The position numbers were made by a program, and so were the translations under genes. The notes below the pieces were generated by a model that was given only the letters and a program-made list of their open reading frames with translations, was not told where the DNA came from and ran no database searches. 12,693 nucleotides of DNA, taken from NCBI GenBank assembly GCA_018819165.1, contig JAHJQP010000052.1:1-12693 (forward strand). Direction: 5' to 3'. Below are positions 1 to 6,760 of this stretch, piece by piece; positions within the stretch are counted from its first letter, which is position 1, and each line of letters begins with the position of its first letter. This DNA comes from Pseudomonadota bacterium (GTDB lineage Bacteria; Desulfobacterota; Syntrophia; Syntrophales; UBA5619).

Positions 1-102
1 AATCAGGGGTGGACCCTCACCCTCATAGAGGAGATAAGAGATCTCCGCATCCCCGATATTCTGCCTGCAGATTTGCGGATGGTTGCCGTTCGTAGCGTTC
101 AC
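1..102 (-). CDS. Alpha/beta-hydrolase-like protein, N-terminal part (cut by window edge)
   Basis: A minus-strand frame opens with GTG at 102-100 and stays open for 34 codons to the window edge. The visible residues end in EISYLLYEGEGPPLI. This is the usual lead-in of an alpha/beta-hydrolase, with a first beta strand and then a G-x-G-PPLI strand just before the oxyanion HG motif, which would fall outside the window. The GTG start is chosen because AAAGGG lies about 10 nt upstream; the frame stays open further upstream without a better start. It lies about 100 nt downstream of the selenoprotein gene on the same strand and may share its transcript. Substrate and catalytic triad cannot be judged from this fragment. 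The family call rests on one short motif, so confidence is moderate. Confidence 0.5.
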   Translation of the reverse strand, partial: MNATNGNHPQICRQNIGDAEISYLLYEGEGPPLI

Positions 103-184
103 CTTTGCTGCGCCCTTTGTTCTCCCCCCTCTTAATTTTTTACACCCTGCAAGCGGCAAATGATCTGCATCACGAAAAAATCCA

Positions 185-214
185 CCGGCTCACGGCCGGC
201 CCTCAAACGGCTCA
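185..214 (-). promoter_or_regulatory. Possible second SECIS hairpin for Sec codon 69
   Basis: After the second TGA (214-212), CCGGC (199-195) can pair with GCCGG (189-185) around the loop CGUGA (194-190). The loop starts 17 nt after the TGA, close to the spacing at codon 13. The stem is strong (5 G-C pairs), but the loop is less like the E. coli consensus, and the hairpin lies mostly beyond the final stop codon. This is moderate support only. Confidence 0.4.
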
Positions 215-418
215 GGAACCGCCATAGCCGATGGTTACTCTGCCGCCCTCGGCGATGACAGGGACCTGACGCTTCCCCCCGGAGAGTCTGAGCATCTCCG
301 TGAGCCCACCCGTATCCTCGGCCACGTCCACGTATCTTGCCCTCTTCCCGTAGGCCGACCTGGCCCGCCGGGTGTAGGGTCAATCTTCCTTTCCGTAAAT
401 GATGATCTCCTCTGCCAT
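203..418 (-). CDS. Glutaredoxin-like selenoprotein, 'Uxx-stop' type, with two predicted selenocysteines (TGA codons 13 and 69)
   Basis: ATG at 418-416 follows a strong Shine-Dalgarno (AGGAGGG, 429-423). Twelve codons (MAEEIIIYGKED) lead to TGA at 382-380. Read as Sec, the frame continues as U-PYTRRARSAYG, then YVDVAEDTGGLTEMLRLSGG, then RQVPVIAEGGRVTIGYGGS, a compact thioredoxin/glutaredoxin fold. The beta1-(U/C)PYT-helix order, the cis-Pro motif VPVI and the terminal GYGG are all present. A second TGA at 214-212 is followed by Ala-Val and the final TGA at 205-203, giving the C-terminal U-x-x-stop arrangement of the small (~70 aa) UXX-star (seleno)protein family as I remember it. The likely role is a thiol/selenol redox function in the cytoplasm, with Sec13 at the glutaredoxin nucleophile position. 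Both TGAs have hairpins at about the right distance for bacterial SECIS elements. The alternative is a pseudogene, but the intact fold on both sides of the TGA argues against it. Sec13 is the firmer call and Sec69 the weaker one. Confidence 0.8.
347..382 (-). promoter_or_regulatory. Predicted bacterial SECIS hairpin for Sec codon 13
   Basis: Directly after TGA (382-380), the minus-strand RNA can fold as follows. The lower stem is CCCG (372-369) with CGGG (350-347), then comes a small asymmetric internal loop, and the upper stem is GGCC (365-362) with GGCC (356-353). The stem closes a 5-nt loop, AGGUC (361-357). The loop begins 18 nt after the TGA. As I recall, the E. coli fdhF SECIS presents AGGUCU in its apical loop about 17 nt after its UGA, so loop sequence and spacing agree well. 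The pairing was worked out by hand and not scored. Confidence 0.65.
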
Positions 419-701
419 GTTTCCCTCCTTTGTCTGAATGGTTTATCTATGATCAACACCGGATCGGTCGTCATGACGGATAAGGTTTGCGAGAGATATA
501 CCAAGATTTACGGGTGAATGCTATAAAAAATTTCCCCTCTGTCCGGCATGATCACCCTGAAAAAGATTGCAGAAATCCCGAAAAATCTCTACGCTCGGAA
601 CAATCGCAACGGAAAGCAAAGGGACAGCTCCCTGTGTATTCCCCGTCCCGGCGGAAACCCGTTTCCTCTATCGTCACGAAAAGAATGCGGGGGATGGATT
701 C
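419..701. other. Divergent intergenic region between the selenoprotein gene and the NlpC/P60 gene
   Basis: This 283-nt stretch carries no convincing gene. It holds the minus-strand Shine-Dalgarno of the selenoprotein gene (423-429) and a perfect 10-bp palindrome CGTCATGACG at 469-478 that could be an operator shared by the divergent genes. It also holds an extended -10-like element on the plus strand. A short hairpin ACAG-CTCC-CTGT lies near 625-640 in the leader of the plus-strand gene. None of these sites is proven. Confidence 0.4.
519..527 (+). promoter_or_regulatory. Candidate extended -10 promoter element for the NlpC/P60 gene
   Basis: TGC-TATAAA at 519-527 matches the extended -10 pattern TGnTATAAT. 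No good -35 box is seen 16-18 bp upstream, which extended -10 promoters can tolerate. The resulting leader would be about 165 nt. This is a weak, sequence-only call. Confidence 0.25.
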
Positions 702-2069
702 TTGAGAAAAAAGAAATACTGTCTGCTCCTGATGCCCTTTCTGCTCCTCGCCCTAGGCGGGGGCAATGCCCGGGGGGCAGTGATCCGGGATCTTGGCGAG
801 CTCAGCCAGAAACCCCTCTCCTATGTCGACCGGAATACGGCGGATCTCCCCCTCTTGCCGGCCGGGGAACAGGCCCGTCTGAACGCCGAATCCGACGCCC
901 TGCATTTTGCCCCCTGGCATCAGGAAACCCCTCACCACCGCCCCGACCAGGTCGCCTGGGGTTTTGACAAATACAAAGGCGACCCCGGCTATGGCAGGAA
1001 TGGCCGCAGGCATCCGCCGGACTGGATCAGAAAAATGGCGGCCAACGCCCACCTCGACGATTATCCGCAGGGCGGCTTCCCCGCCGTCACGGTGACCAGA
1101 ACCGATTTCCGTCTCCTCCCCACCCGGGAACCCCATTCCAGTTCTCCGAAGAACCATGGGAATGATTATCCATTCGATAACTTTCAGGAATCTTCCGTTC
1201 CGGAAGGCACCCCCATTTATGTGAGCCACATCAGCCGCGACCGGAAATGGCTCTTGGCGGAGACCCGTTACGTCCTGGGCTGGGTGCCGCCGTCAGCCGT
1301 AGCGGCCGTAAGTCCGGATTTCGTGCAGCGCTGGGAAAACGGCCGCTATGCCGTGGTCATCCAAGACAAAGCGCCGGTCCGCAACGAAAAGAGCTCGCTC
1401 CTTTTCCGGGCGCCCTTAGGATCGCTCTTCCCGAAGGTCGGGGAGGATGCGAAGCGCGCCTGGCTCTGGACGGCGGTGCGCGACTCTAAGGGAATGGCGC
1501 TCCTCCGGAAGGCATCGGCTCCGAAGGCCGCTGCCGCGGACAAGCCCCTGCCGCTGACTCCCCGTCGTGCGGCGCAACTCGCCGGAGAGCTCGCCGGCGA
1601 ACCTTACGGCTGGGGCGGGATGGACGGAAAACGGGACTGCTCCTCGATGATCCGGGATCTTTTCGCGCCCTTCGGGCTGTGGCTGCCCCGCAATTCCGCC
1701 GAACAGGCGCTCTTCGGAAAATTCACCAGTTTCCTGGACCTCTCTCCGGCGGAGAAGGAGACGCTGATCATCGGTCGGGGGGTGCCTTGGCGGACCCTCC
1801 TCTGGACGCCCGGTCACATCACGCTCTACATCGGGGTCCATCAGGGGAAGCCGCTGATCTTCCACAATTTCTGGAGCATCAAGACGCGGGATGCCCAGGG
1901 AAAATGGGGCAGGATCATCGTGGGGCGCGCGGCCGTCACGACGCTTCACCCCGGCCGCGAGCTCTCCATCCCTGATACCACCCGGGACGATCTCCTCTCC
2001 AGTCTCGAGGGGATGGTCCTCCTGGGTGAGCCGCCGGAGAACGGCGAGTCGAACCCGCCCCTTAGGTAG
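702..2069 (+). CDS. Exported SH3-domain NlpC/P60-family (C40) peptidoglycan endopeptidase
   Basis: A cysteine peptidase of the NlpC/P60 type, expected to cut peptide stems of peptidoglycan in the periplasm. The frame is open from 567, but TTG at 702 is the best start: GGGGGA sits 7-8 nt upstream, and the product then begins MRKKKYCLLLMPFLLLALGG, a clear signal peptide ending near ARGA. No lipobox Cys is present. This gives 455 aa. The region around residues 125-205 (VPEGTPIYVSH, KWLLAETRYVLGWVPPSAV) looks like the bacterial SH3 domain seen in NlpC-associated proteins, with a second SH3-like stretch after it. The catalytic domain has Cys313 in the motif YGWGGMDGKRDCSS, His372 in GHITLYIG and His388 in FHNFW, the expected Cys-His-polar triad order. 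It stands alone on the plus strand, and its stop overlaps the 3' end of the converging transporter gene by 8 nt. Family assignment is firm; the exact bond cleaved is unknown. Confidence 0.85.
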   Translation: MRKKKYCLLLMPFLLLALGGGNARGAVIRDLGELSQKPLSYVDRNTADLPLLPAGEQARLNAESDALHFAPWHQETPHHRPDQVAWGFDKYKGDPGYGRNGRRHPPDWIRKMAANAHLDDYPQGGFPAVTVTRTDFRLLPTREPHSSSPKNHGNDYPFDNFQESSVPEGTPIYVSHISRDRKWLLAETRYVLGWVPPSAVAAVSPDFVQRWENGRYAVVIQDKAPVRNEKSSLLFRAPLGSLFPKVGEDAKRAWLWTAVRDSKGMALLRKASAPKAAAADKPLPLTPRRAAQLAGELAGEPYGWGGMDGKRDCSSMIRDLFAPFGLWLPRNSAEQALFGKFTSFLDLSPAEKETLIIGRGVPWRTLLWTPGHITLYIGVHQGKPLIFHNFWSIKTRDAQGKWGRIIVGRAAVTTLHPGRELSIPDTTRDDLLSSLEGMVLLGEPPENGESNPPLR

Positions 2070-3075
2070 CGTTTGACCGACTTTGCGAGGGCATTAACCT
2101 GATCTCAAGACGTTTCCGTTCTCTTCCTGGCCCAGGTCCTCTATGAGGGGGATCGCCCGGCGCCCCCCGATTCCGGAGGCGGTACTGGAATATCCGCATC
2201 GGGACGATCAGGCCGTAGAAGGGGATAAGGTACATCGCCGCCACCGTCGATTCAAGCGGACCGAAAAACCGGGCAGCAAAGACCAGAACGAGTACATTGT
2301 TGATATTCATCATCGAAATGGCCGCCGCGAGGCGATCCTCCACGGAAGCCTTCCCCAGAGCGAAAAACCCCAGGACAAGAAAGATACCCCCCAGCAGGAT
2401 GGAAACCCCGGTCGCCTCGAGGATTGTCCCCGGATTCCGGTAGAAAAAATCGGAGTATTGCGAAAACACCCCCATGTTAATTCCCGCGAAAATCATCAGG
2501 GAAATGACGTAACGCGCCTTCAGGATCGGGCGGACCACCTCCGGGATGAAACGCTGCACCGCCAGAACCGCCGCGACGGGAATGAAAATGACCAGGGCCA
2601 GCATCCGAATCATGACCAGCAGTGAAATCTCCATGGTCTGTCCGAGGAGTAGCTTCACGAGCAGGGGAAGGGTAAACGGCAGGAGGATCGAGGTGATGAC
2701 GACGATGACGAGAACCAGCGGCGCGTTTGCGGAAACCAGCGTGGAGATGAAAGGGGCGATGACGCCCGTTGAAACGCCCGCGAGAAGCAGAGCGGCCGGC
2801 GCATAGGAGGGAAGAAAGATCCGGAAGAGAAGATAGACGCCGATGGGAAAGGCGATTAGCTTCAGAAAGGAGAGCCACAGGACGGCTCTTCCCTGATCCC
2901 GAAAGAGACGCCGGATGTCCTCCTGCCGGATCGTCAGGAAACTGAGGAAAAGGATTGCCATCAGAAAGATCAGGATAAACGGCTGAAACAGCGTCCCGAA
3001 GCGGGGGAGCAGGATCCCCGCCACGAACGAGGCGAAGACGACGCAGAAAAGGATGAAGTCCTGTATCGCAAACAT
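2062..3075 (-). CDS. Bile acid:sodium symporter superfamily (BASS-like) membrane transporter
   Basis: A hydrophobic protein of 337 aa with about nine or ten membrane segments. It has the motif AGVSTGVIAPFISTLVSANA followed by a long hydrophobic helix, and later FAGINMGVF and SMMNINNVLVLVFAARFFGP. These resemble the crossing, substrate-binding segments of the sodium/bile acid symporter (SBF) fold. The family exports or imports organic anions; the substrate here cannot be told. ATG at 3075 is chosen because the protein then starts at its first membrane helix (MFAIQDFILFCVVF). A TTG 36 nt upstream is also open but has no ribosome site. The C-terminal ~30 residues are Arg/Pro-rich and low-complexity, reading through to a stop inside the converging NlpC gene. 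It lies beyond the terminator of the polysaccharide operon, so it is probably transcribed separately. Confidence 0.75.
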   Translation of the reverse strand: MFAIQDFILFCVVFASFVAGILLPRFGTLFQPFILIFLMAILFLSFLTIRQEDIRRLFRDQGRAVLWLSFLKLIAFPIGVYLLFRIFLPSYAPAALLLAGVSTGVIAPFISTLVSANAPLVLVIVVITSILLPFTLPLLVKLLLGQTMEISLLVMIRMLALVIFIPVAAVLAVQRFIPEVVRPILKARYVISLMIFAGINMGVFSQYSDFFYRNPGTILEATGVSILLGGIFLVLGFFALGKASVEDRLAAAISMMNINNVLVLVFAARFFGPLESTVAAMYLIPFYGLIVPMRIFQYRLRNRGAPGDPPHRGPGPGRERKRLEIRLMPSQSRSNAT

Positions 3076-3150
3076 GCAGGGGTTAATATCCTTTTTTCGC
3101 CATGATATCAAGCCCGAATCTCTTGCTGCTGGTTGAAAACGATTTCCCCC

Positions 3151-3178
3151 AAAAAAAACGGGGCGCGCGACGCCCCGT
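3151..3178 (-). terminator. Intrinsic (Rho-independent) terminator of the minus-strand polysaccharide operon
   Basis: On the minus strand an 8-bp stem, ACGGGGCG (3178-3171) with CGCCCCGT (3165-3158), closes a 5-nt loop. It runs directly into eight T residues (3158-3151). It sits about 50 nt after the stop of the WecA-like gene, exactly where the transcript should end, and before the transporter gene. Confidence 0.9.
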
Positions 3179-3227
3179 CTCGATGTATCTAACAGTATTA
3201 AATGTACGGTTCAAAGACCAAATGGAT

Positions 3228-4382
3228 TCATTTTGTGTGATTCCGGCCGGAATATTCGAGAATGGAAACGATGACGGTGATCAGGAAGGCCTGCACAACG
3301 GTCAGTATTCCGTCGATAGGGCGGGCGCCCCGCAGGGTGACGGCGCTGATGCCGAGGGTGGCGCAGAGAAAGAAGATGAAAAAGACCACTTTTCTTCTGT
3401 CGCCGAAAATAACCAGGAGTCGGTGGTGGATATGATCGGTGCCCACATAATCGATCCAGTCTTGAAAGCTCTTTACCTTGCCGGTGATGATCCGCTCTAT
3501 GGAGATATAGGCCATGTCGTAGATCAGCACCCAGAAAATGAGGATGGGAGTGGCGAAAGAGACGATGGGATTGTTGTCCGCCCAGGCGGCCTTGATGGCG
3601 AGGGCCGAAAGGACAAACCCGAAGAAGGTGCTGCCGGCGTCGCCCAGAAAGATCGATGCCGGCTTGTGCAGACTAAAATTGAAGGGGAGGAAACCGAGGC
3701 AGCTTCCCAGCATGGCGATGGCAATCCAGCCCATGAACGGCTGATTGGTCTGGAAGGCCACTATCCCCATAAAGAGGGACATGATCGCCGAAACGCCTGT
3801 GGCCAGACCGTCCATGCCGTCGATGAAGTTCATGGCGTTGGTCAGACCCACGATCCAGATGATGGAGAGGGCGGCGTTGAGGAGATAGCCCCAGGTCGTA
3901 TGGATCGGAAAAAGATCGAGGATGATCCCGGAACGGATCAGGACGATGACGACGCAGACCTGGATGAAGAGCTTGAACCAGGCCGGAATATTTTTCCAGT
4001 CGTCGATGAGGCCGACGACCGCCAGGACCGTTCCTCCCGCAATCAGGGCGACATCCCGCACATCGAGGATCATATTGGCCAGGAGGGCGGAAATGAAAGA
4101 GATGATAATGGCCACGCCGCCGAGCAGGGGGGTGATCTTGGCATGGATCTTCCGGCCGCCGGGGGCATCGACGATACCGGCCCTGGCGGCGATGAACATC
4201 ATGATCGGTGTGAGCAGGGCGGCGGTGGAAAAGGCAAAAAGCAGGATATAAAGCCAGCGGCCTAAGTGTTCGAAGAAGAGTTGACGAACGGCGGGAGTCA
4301 GAAGCAGGCAGAAAAGGATCAGCGCCAATATCCAGAATATCCGCAGGAAAGAAACCTTCCACATATTTTCTCTGGAGAACAT
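3228..4382 (-). CDS. WecA/TagO-like undecaprenyl-phosphate sugar-1-phosphate transferase (glycosyltransferase family 4 membrane protein)
   Basis: This polytopic enzyme starts polysaccharide synthesis by moving a HexNAc-1-phosphate from a UDP-sugar to undecaprenyl phosphate at the inner membrane. In the 384-aa protein the family motifs appear in order: RKIHAKITPLLGG (77-89), the Mg-binding DD pair at 127-128 (LIDDWKN), NAMNFIDGMDGLA (182-194), FLGDAGSTFFG, and the C-terminal HIHHRLL loop typical of WecA/TagO/WbpL enzymes. About eleven hydrophobic segments surround them. ATG at 4382 is preferred because GAGGTGA lies 6 nt upstream; a GTG three codons earlier is possible. The preceding aminotransferase stops 10 nt upstream, so the two are co-transcribed. 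It is the last gene before the terminator. Whether it prefers GlcNAc, GalNAc or another sugar cannot be read from sequence. Confidence 0.9.
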   Translation of the reverse strand: MFSRENMWKVSFLRIFWILALILFCLLLTPAVRQLFFEHLGRWLYILLFAFSTAALLTPIMMFIAARAGIVDAPGGRKIHAKITPLLGGVAIIISFISALLANMILDVRDVALIAGGTVLAVVGLIDDWKNIPAWFKLFIQVCVVIVLIRSGIILDLFPIHTTWGYLLNAALSIIWIVGLTNAMNFIDGMDGLATGVSAIMSLFMGIVAFQTNQPFMGWIAIAMLGSCLGFLPFNFSLHKPASIFLGDAGSTFFGFVLSALAIKAAWADNNPIVSFATPILIFWVLIYDMAYISIERIITGKVKSFQDWIDYVGTDHIHHRLLVIFGDRRKVVFFIFFLCATLGISAVTLRGARPIDGILTVVQAFLITVIVSILEYSGRNHTK

Positions 4383-4392
4383 ACCGGTCACC

Positions 4393-5436
4393 TCATTTCA
4401 GAATGGACCGAACAGGATGAAGAATGGTTTTGACCTCCGTGTCGCTCAGGGAAGGATAGATGGGCAGAGAAACGGTCTCGAGGAAGGCCGCTTCGGTCTG
4501 GGGATAACCGGTCATTCCGAGGTAATGGTGGAGGGGTTTGAAGACCGGACGACGATAGGCGATGCCCGCGTCTCTGCCGGCGGCGAGAAGCTCGGCGACG
4601 TGTTTTGTCCGGATGACGTAACGGTAATAGATATGCTCGCGGTCCGGAGGGCAAACAGGCATGGATAAATGGTATTCTCGAAGGAATTTATCATATTGAC
4701 CGGCGATGGCCCGGCGGCGCCCGATCAGGACCGGCAGCTTCCGGAGCTGCGCCAGACCCAGGGCCGCCTGCAGACCCGTCAGCTTGTAGTTGTAGCGGAG
4801 GCGCCCATCATCCTTTTCGTCGTAATCACGCAAATCTCGAATTTTTTCCAGCAATTGCAAATCATTCGCCGCGATCATGCCCCCTTCGCCGGTGCAGATG
4901 ACCTTGGTGGCATAGAAGGAAAAAACGGACAAGACGCCGAAACTCCCCGTTGGCACGCCCTCATAGCGGCTTCCCAGGGCCTGGGCGCAATCCTCGATGA
5001 CGGGGATTCCCAGGGCGATGATGTTCCTGATATCCGCTGGCAGGCCGAACATATGGGGAACGATGACGGCCTTCGTCTTTCTCGTTACGCGACGCTTGAG
5101 GTCCCGGACAGCGATGTTAAAGGTTTCCCGGTTGATATCGGCCAGGACCGGTACGGCGCGAACATAGCGGATCGCGTTCAGGAGAGCCGGGCAGACGAAA
5201 CTGGGGATCACGACCTCGTCCCCCTCGCTGATTTCCAGGGCGAGCAGGCTTAGGTGCAGGGCGGCGGTGCCGGAACTGACCGCCACGGCTCCGCCGACGC
5301 CGATCAGAGAGGCCAGGGCCTTTTCGAACTGAAGGACCTGTTCTCCCTGCGCAAGCTGTCCGGACTGCAGAACGGCGACGGCGGCGTTGACTTCTTCATA
5401 ATCGATGGTGGGGCGGGAATGAGGAATCATCTGCAT
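4393..5436 (-). CDS. DegT/DnrJ/EryC1/StrS-family PLP-dependent sugar aminotransferase
   Basis: The enzyme is predicted to transaminate a nucleotide-linked keto-sugar, giving an amino sugar for the surface glycan. The 347-aa protein has the normal fold-type-I landmarks. SSGTAALHL (54-62) is the phosphate-binding turn and PSFVCPALLNAI (78-89) follows. VIEDCAQALGS carries Asp149, which faces the pyridine nitrogen, and Gln152. SFYATKVICTGEGGM carries the Schiff-base Lys178. The family usually has 360-390 residues, so this one is slightly short. The start at 5436 follows GAGGG about 10 nt upstream; an ATG two codons later is less well spaced. It begins 14 nt after the LmbE-like stop and ends next to the WecA-like start. 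Sugar substrate (C3 or C4 amination) is unknown. Confidence 0.9.
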   Translation of the reverse strand: MQMIPHSRPTIDYEEVNAAVAVLQSGQLAQGEQVLQFEKALASLIGVGGAVAVSSGTAALHLSLLALEISEGDEVVIPSFVCPALLNAIRYVRAVPVLADINRETFNIAVRDLKRRVTRKTKAVIVPHMFGLPADIRNIIALGIPVIEDCAQALGSRYEGVPTGSFGVLSVFSFYATKVICTGEGGMIAANDLQLLEKIRDLRDYDEKDDGRLRYNYKLTGLQAALGLAQLRKLPVLIGRRRAIAGQYDKFLREYHLSMPVCPPDREHIYYRYVIRTKHVAELLAAGRDAGIAYRRPVFKPLHHYLGMTGYPQTEAAFLETVSLPIYPSLSDTEVKTILHPVRSILK

Positions 5437-5450
5437 GAAAGCACAACCCT

Positions 5451-6080
5451 CTACATATGCTGAGAAACATTGATGAAAATACGCAGGGGCAAAAAGGCCT
5501 CCGCAAACTGCACCCGTCCCTGGATGCCGCGAAAGATGGCGGTGGAACGAACGATGTCCGTGATGGACAGACCCTCGATGTTGGTTTTCTGCACCTGGGA
5601 ATGATGTGCCAGGAGCATGGCGAATTTCTTATCGAGGGTCTCCTTGATGTCCACGAAGACGGTGGGGGAAAAGTTCTGGGTCGTCGGTCCCTCATAGAAA
5701 AGGACATTCCGGACGTAGCGTGTGGCGGAGATCGTCGCCTTGGCCAGGGCCTGATGATCCTGGTGGGTGTCATCCTCATGTTGGACGAAAATGAAGTCGG
5801 GGGCGATCTTCTTCAGCACGGCCTCGATGTCATGGACCATCTGGTTCATGTGGGGCAAGAGCAGCGTGTCCTTATACGCCCCCCCGATCAGTTCCCGGGG
5901 CTTGAGGATCTTCGCCGACTTCGTCTGTTCTTTTTTTCTGATCGCTCCCTCCCCGCCCATATGGCCTTCCGTCATGATAAGCAGGTAGATGTCGTGGCCG
6001 TTCTGTGCGTATTTGGCCAGGGTGCCGGAGCAACCCGCTTCGATGTCGTCCGGATGTGCGCCGATCGCTAAGATTTTCAT
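5451..6080 (-). CDS. LmbE/PIG-L-family zinc-dependent N-deacetylase
   Basis: Enzymes of this family remove the N-acetyl group from GlcNAc-type sugars on lipid or small-molecule carriers. The 209-aa protein starts with MKILAIGAHPDD, where His9 and Asp12 are the zinc and catalytic residues. It also has the second metal motif HEDDTHQDH (101-109). Length is normal for bacterial members. The ATG at 6080 overlaps the stop of the WbqC-like gene (ATGA), with AGGGGGAAGG just upstream, so translation is coupled. Together with the aminotransferase next to it, it suggests that free or differently acylated amino groups are made on the sugar, for example de-N-acetylation before another acyl transfer. That pathway role is inference; the family call is firm. 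Confidence 0.9.
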   Translation of the reverse strand: MKILAIGAHPDDIEAGCSGTLAKYAQNGHDIYLLIMTEGHMGGEGAIRKKEQTKSAKILKPRELIGGAYKDTLLLPHMNQMVHDIEAVLKKIAPDFIFVQHEDDTHQDHQALAKATISATRYVRNVLFYEGPTTQNFSPTVFVDIKETLDKKFAMLLAHHSQVQKTNIEGLSITDIVRSTAIFRGIQGRVQFAEAFLPLRIFINVSQHM

Positions 6081-6760
6081 TCCTTCCCCCTCAGAATGCT
6101 CAGACTCTCCGATCCGTGGTTGAAAAGCAGGTCCAGGACCGACATGAATGGTTCAAACGCACCAAATAATTGTTCATATACAGGATGATGGTACTCCTGG
6201 AAAAGCACTTTTATACCGCTTTGTTCATACTGATCAATATCCATGTAATCCCGGCCGCCGCTGCCGGCCAGGTATGTATCCGCCCCGAAGTGCTTCGTGA
6301 TGGCGATCAGTCTTTCGTCCGGGTTCTCGGGGAATGCCGGGAGCTCCGAGGCCGCGTACAGGGGGGTGGCGATGCCCAGGATCTCCGCCAGTCTCTTCAC
6401 CACAAAGATGTTCAGGGGAGTGAGATATTCCCAGACCGGGGTAAAGATCTCCTCGAGGAAGGCAGCGACGTAGTCCCAGCAGGGGGCTTTTCGGTAATTG
6501 GAGAGGATGGCCTGCCGCTGTTGATGCTGCCAGCGCTCCCGGTTGTTGATACCCACCTCATTGATCCGTTGCGGAAATTTATAGGTCACCGGTACGGTCA
6601 GCCATTGCGGGCCGGCAGCCGCCTTGATTCGGTTGCGGTTCTGCCATTCGTTTTTCTTGAACTGGACCGTGTCGAGCAGGACAAAGACATCGGCGCGGTC
6701 GATCTTGTCGAAATATCCAAGCCAGGGCAGGTATTGGGGCTGATGGACGGCAACGATCAT
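6077..6760 (-). CDS. WbqC-like family protein
   Basis: The 227-aa protein opens with MIVAVHQPQYLPWLGYFDKI and continues DVFVLLDTVQFKKNEWQNRN, the signature of WbqC-like proteins. These are recurrent in O-antigen and polysaccharide clusters. Conserved features visible are His6-Gln-Pro-Gln-Tyr, the Asp of LLDTVQF, the RNRIK segment, and a later TYLAGSGGRDYMD. No membrane segment or signal peptide is seen, so it is probably cytoplasmic. Biochemical function is poorly defined; members have been proposed to act in amino-sugar or acyl modification. It overlaps the stop of the PHP-like gene (ATGA) and the start of the deacetylase, sitting in the centre of a tightly coupled trio. Confidence 0.9.
   Translation of the reverse strand: MIVAVHQPQYLPWLGYFDKIDRADVFVLLDTVQFKKNEWQNRNRIKAAAGPQWLTVPVTYKFPQRINEVGINNRERWQHQQRQAILSNYRKAPCWDYVAAFLEEIFTPVWEYLTPLNIFVVKRLAEILGIATPLYAASELPAFPENPDERLIAITKHFGADTYLAGSGGRDYMDIDQYEQSGIKVLFQEYHHPVYEQLFGAFEPFMSVLDLLFNHGSESLSILRGKE

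Noticed and set aside
469..478. Palindrome CGTCATGACG between the divergent genes
   Set aside because: A single 10-bp palindrome can occur by chance; with no second site or known regulator it is noted only as part of the intergenic region.
132..504. Two minus-strand frames (132-383 and 235-504) overlapping the selenoprotein region
   Set aside because: Both are in other frames than the glutaredoxin fold, are Arg/Gly/Pro-rich and have no motif; the Sec-reading frame explains the region better.
567..701. N-terminal extension of the NlpC/P60 protein to an ATG at 567
   Set aside because: The extra 45 residues precede a clear signal peptide that begins at TTG 702 with a ribosome site, so the extension would bury the signal sequence.
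2062..2069. 8-nt overlap of the convergent NlpC/P60 and transporter genes
   Set aside because: Short 3' overlaps of convergent genes are common. The transporter's Arg/Pro-rich tail may simply be readthrough to the first available stop.
3102..4265. Long plus-strand open frame (387 codons) opposite the WecA-like gene
   Set aside because: Its translation is rich in Asp, Gly, Glu and His with no family motif, as expected for the complement of a membrane-protein gene. The minus-strand frame has all WecA/TagO motifs.
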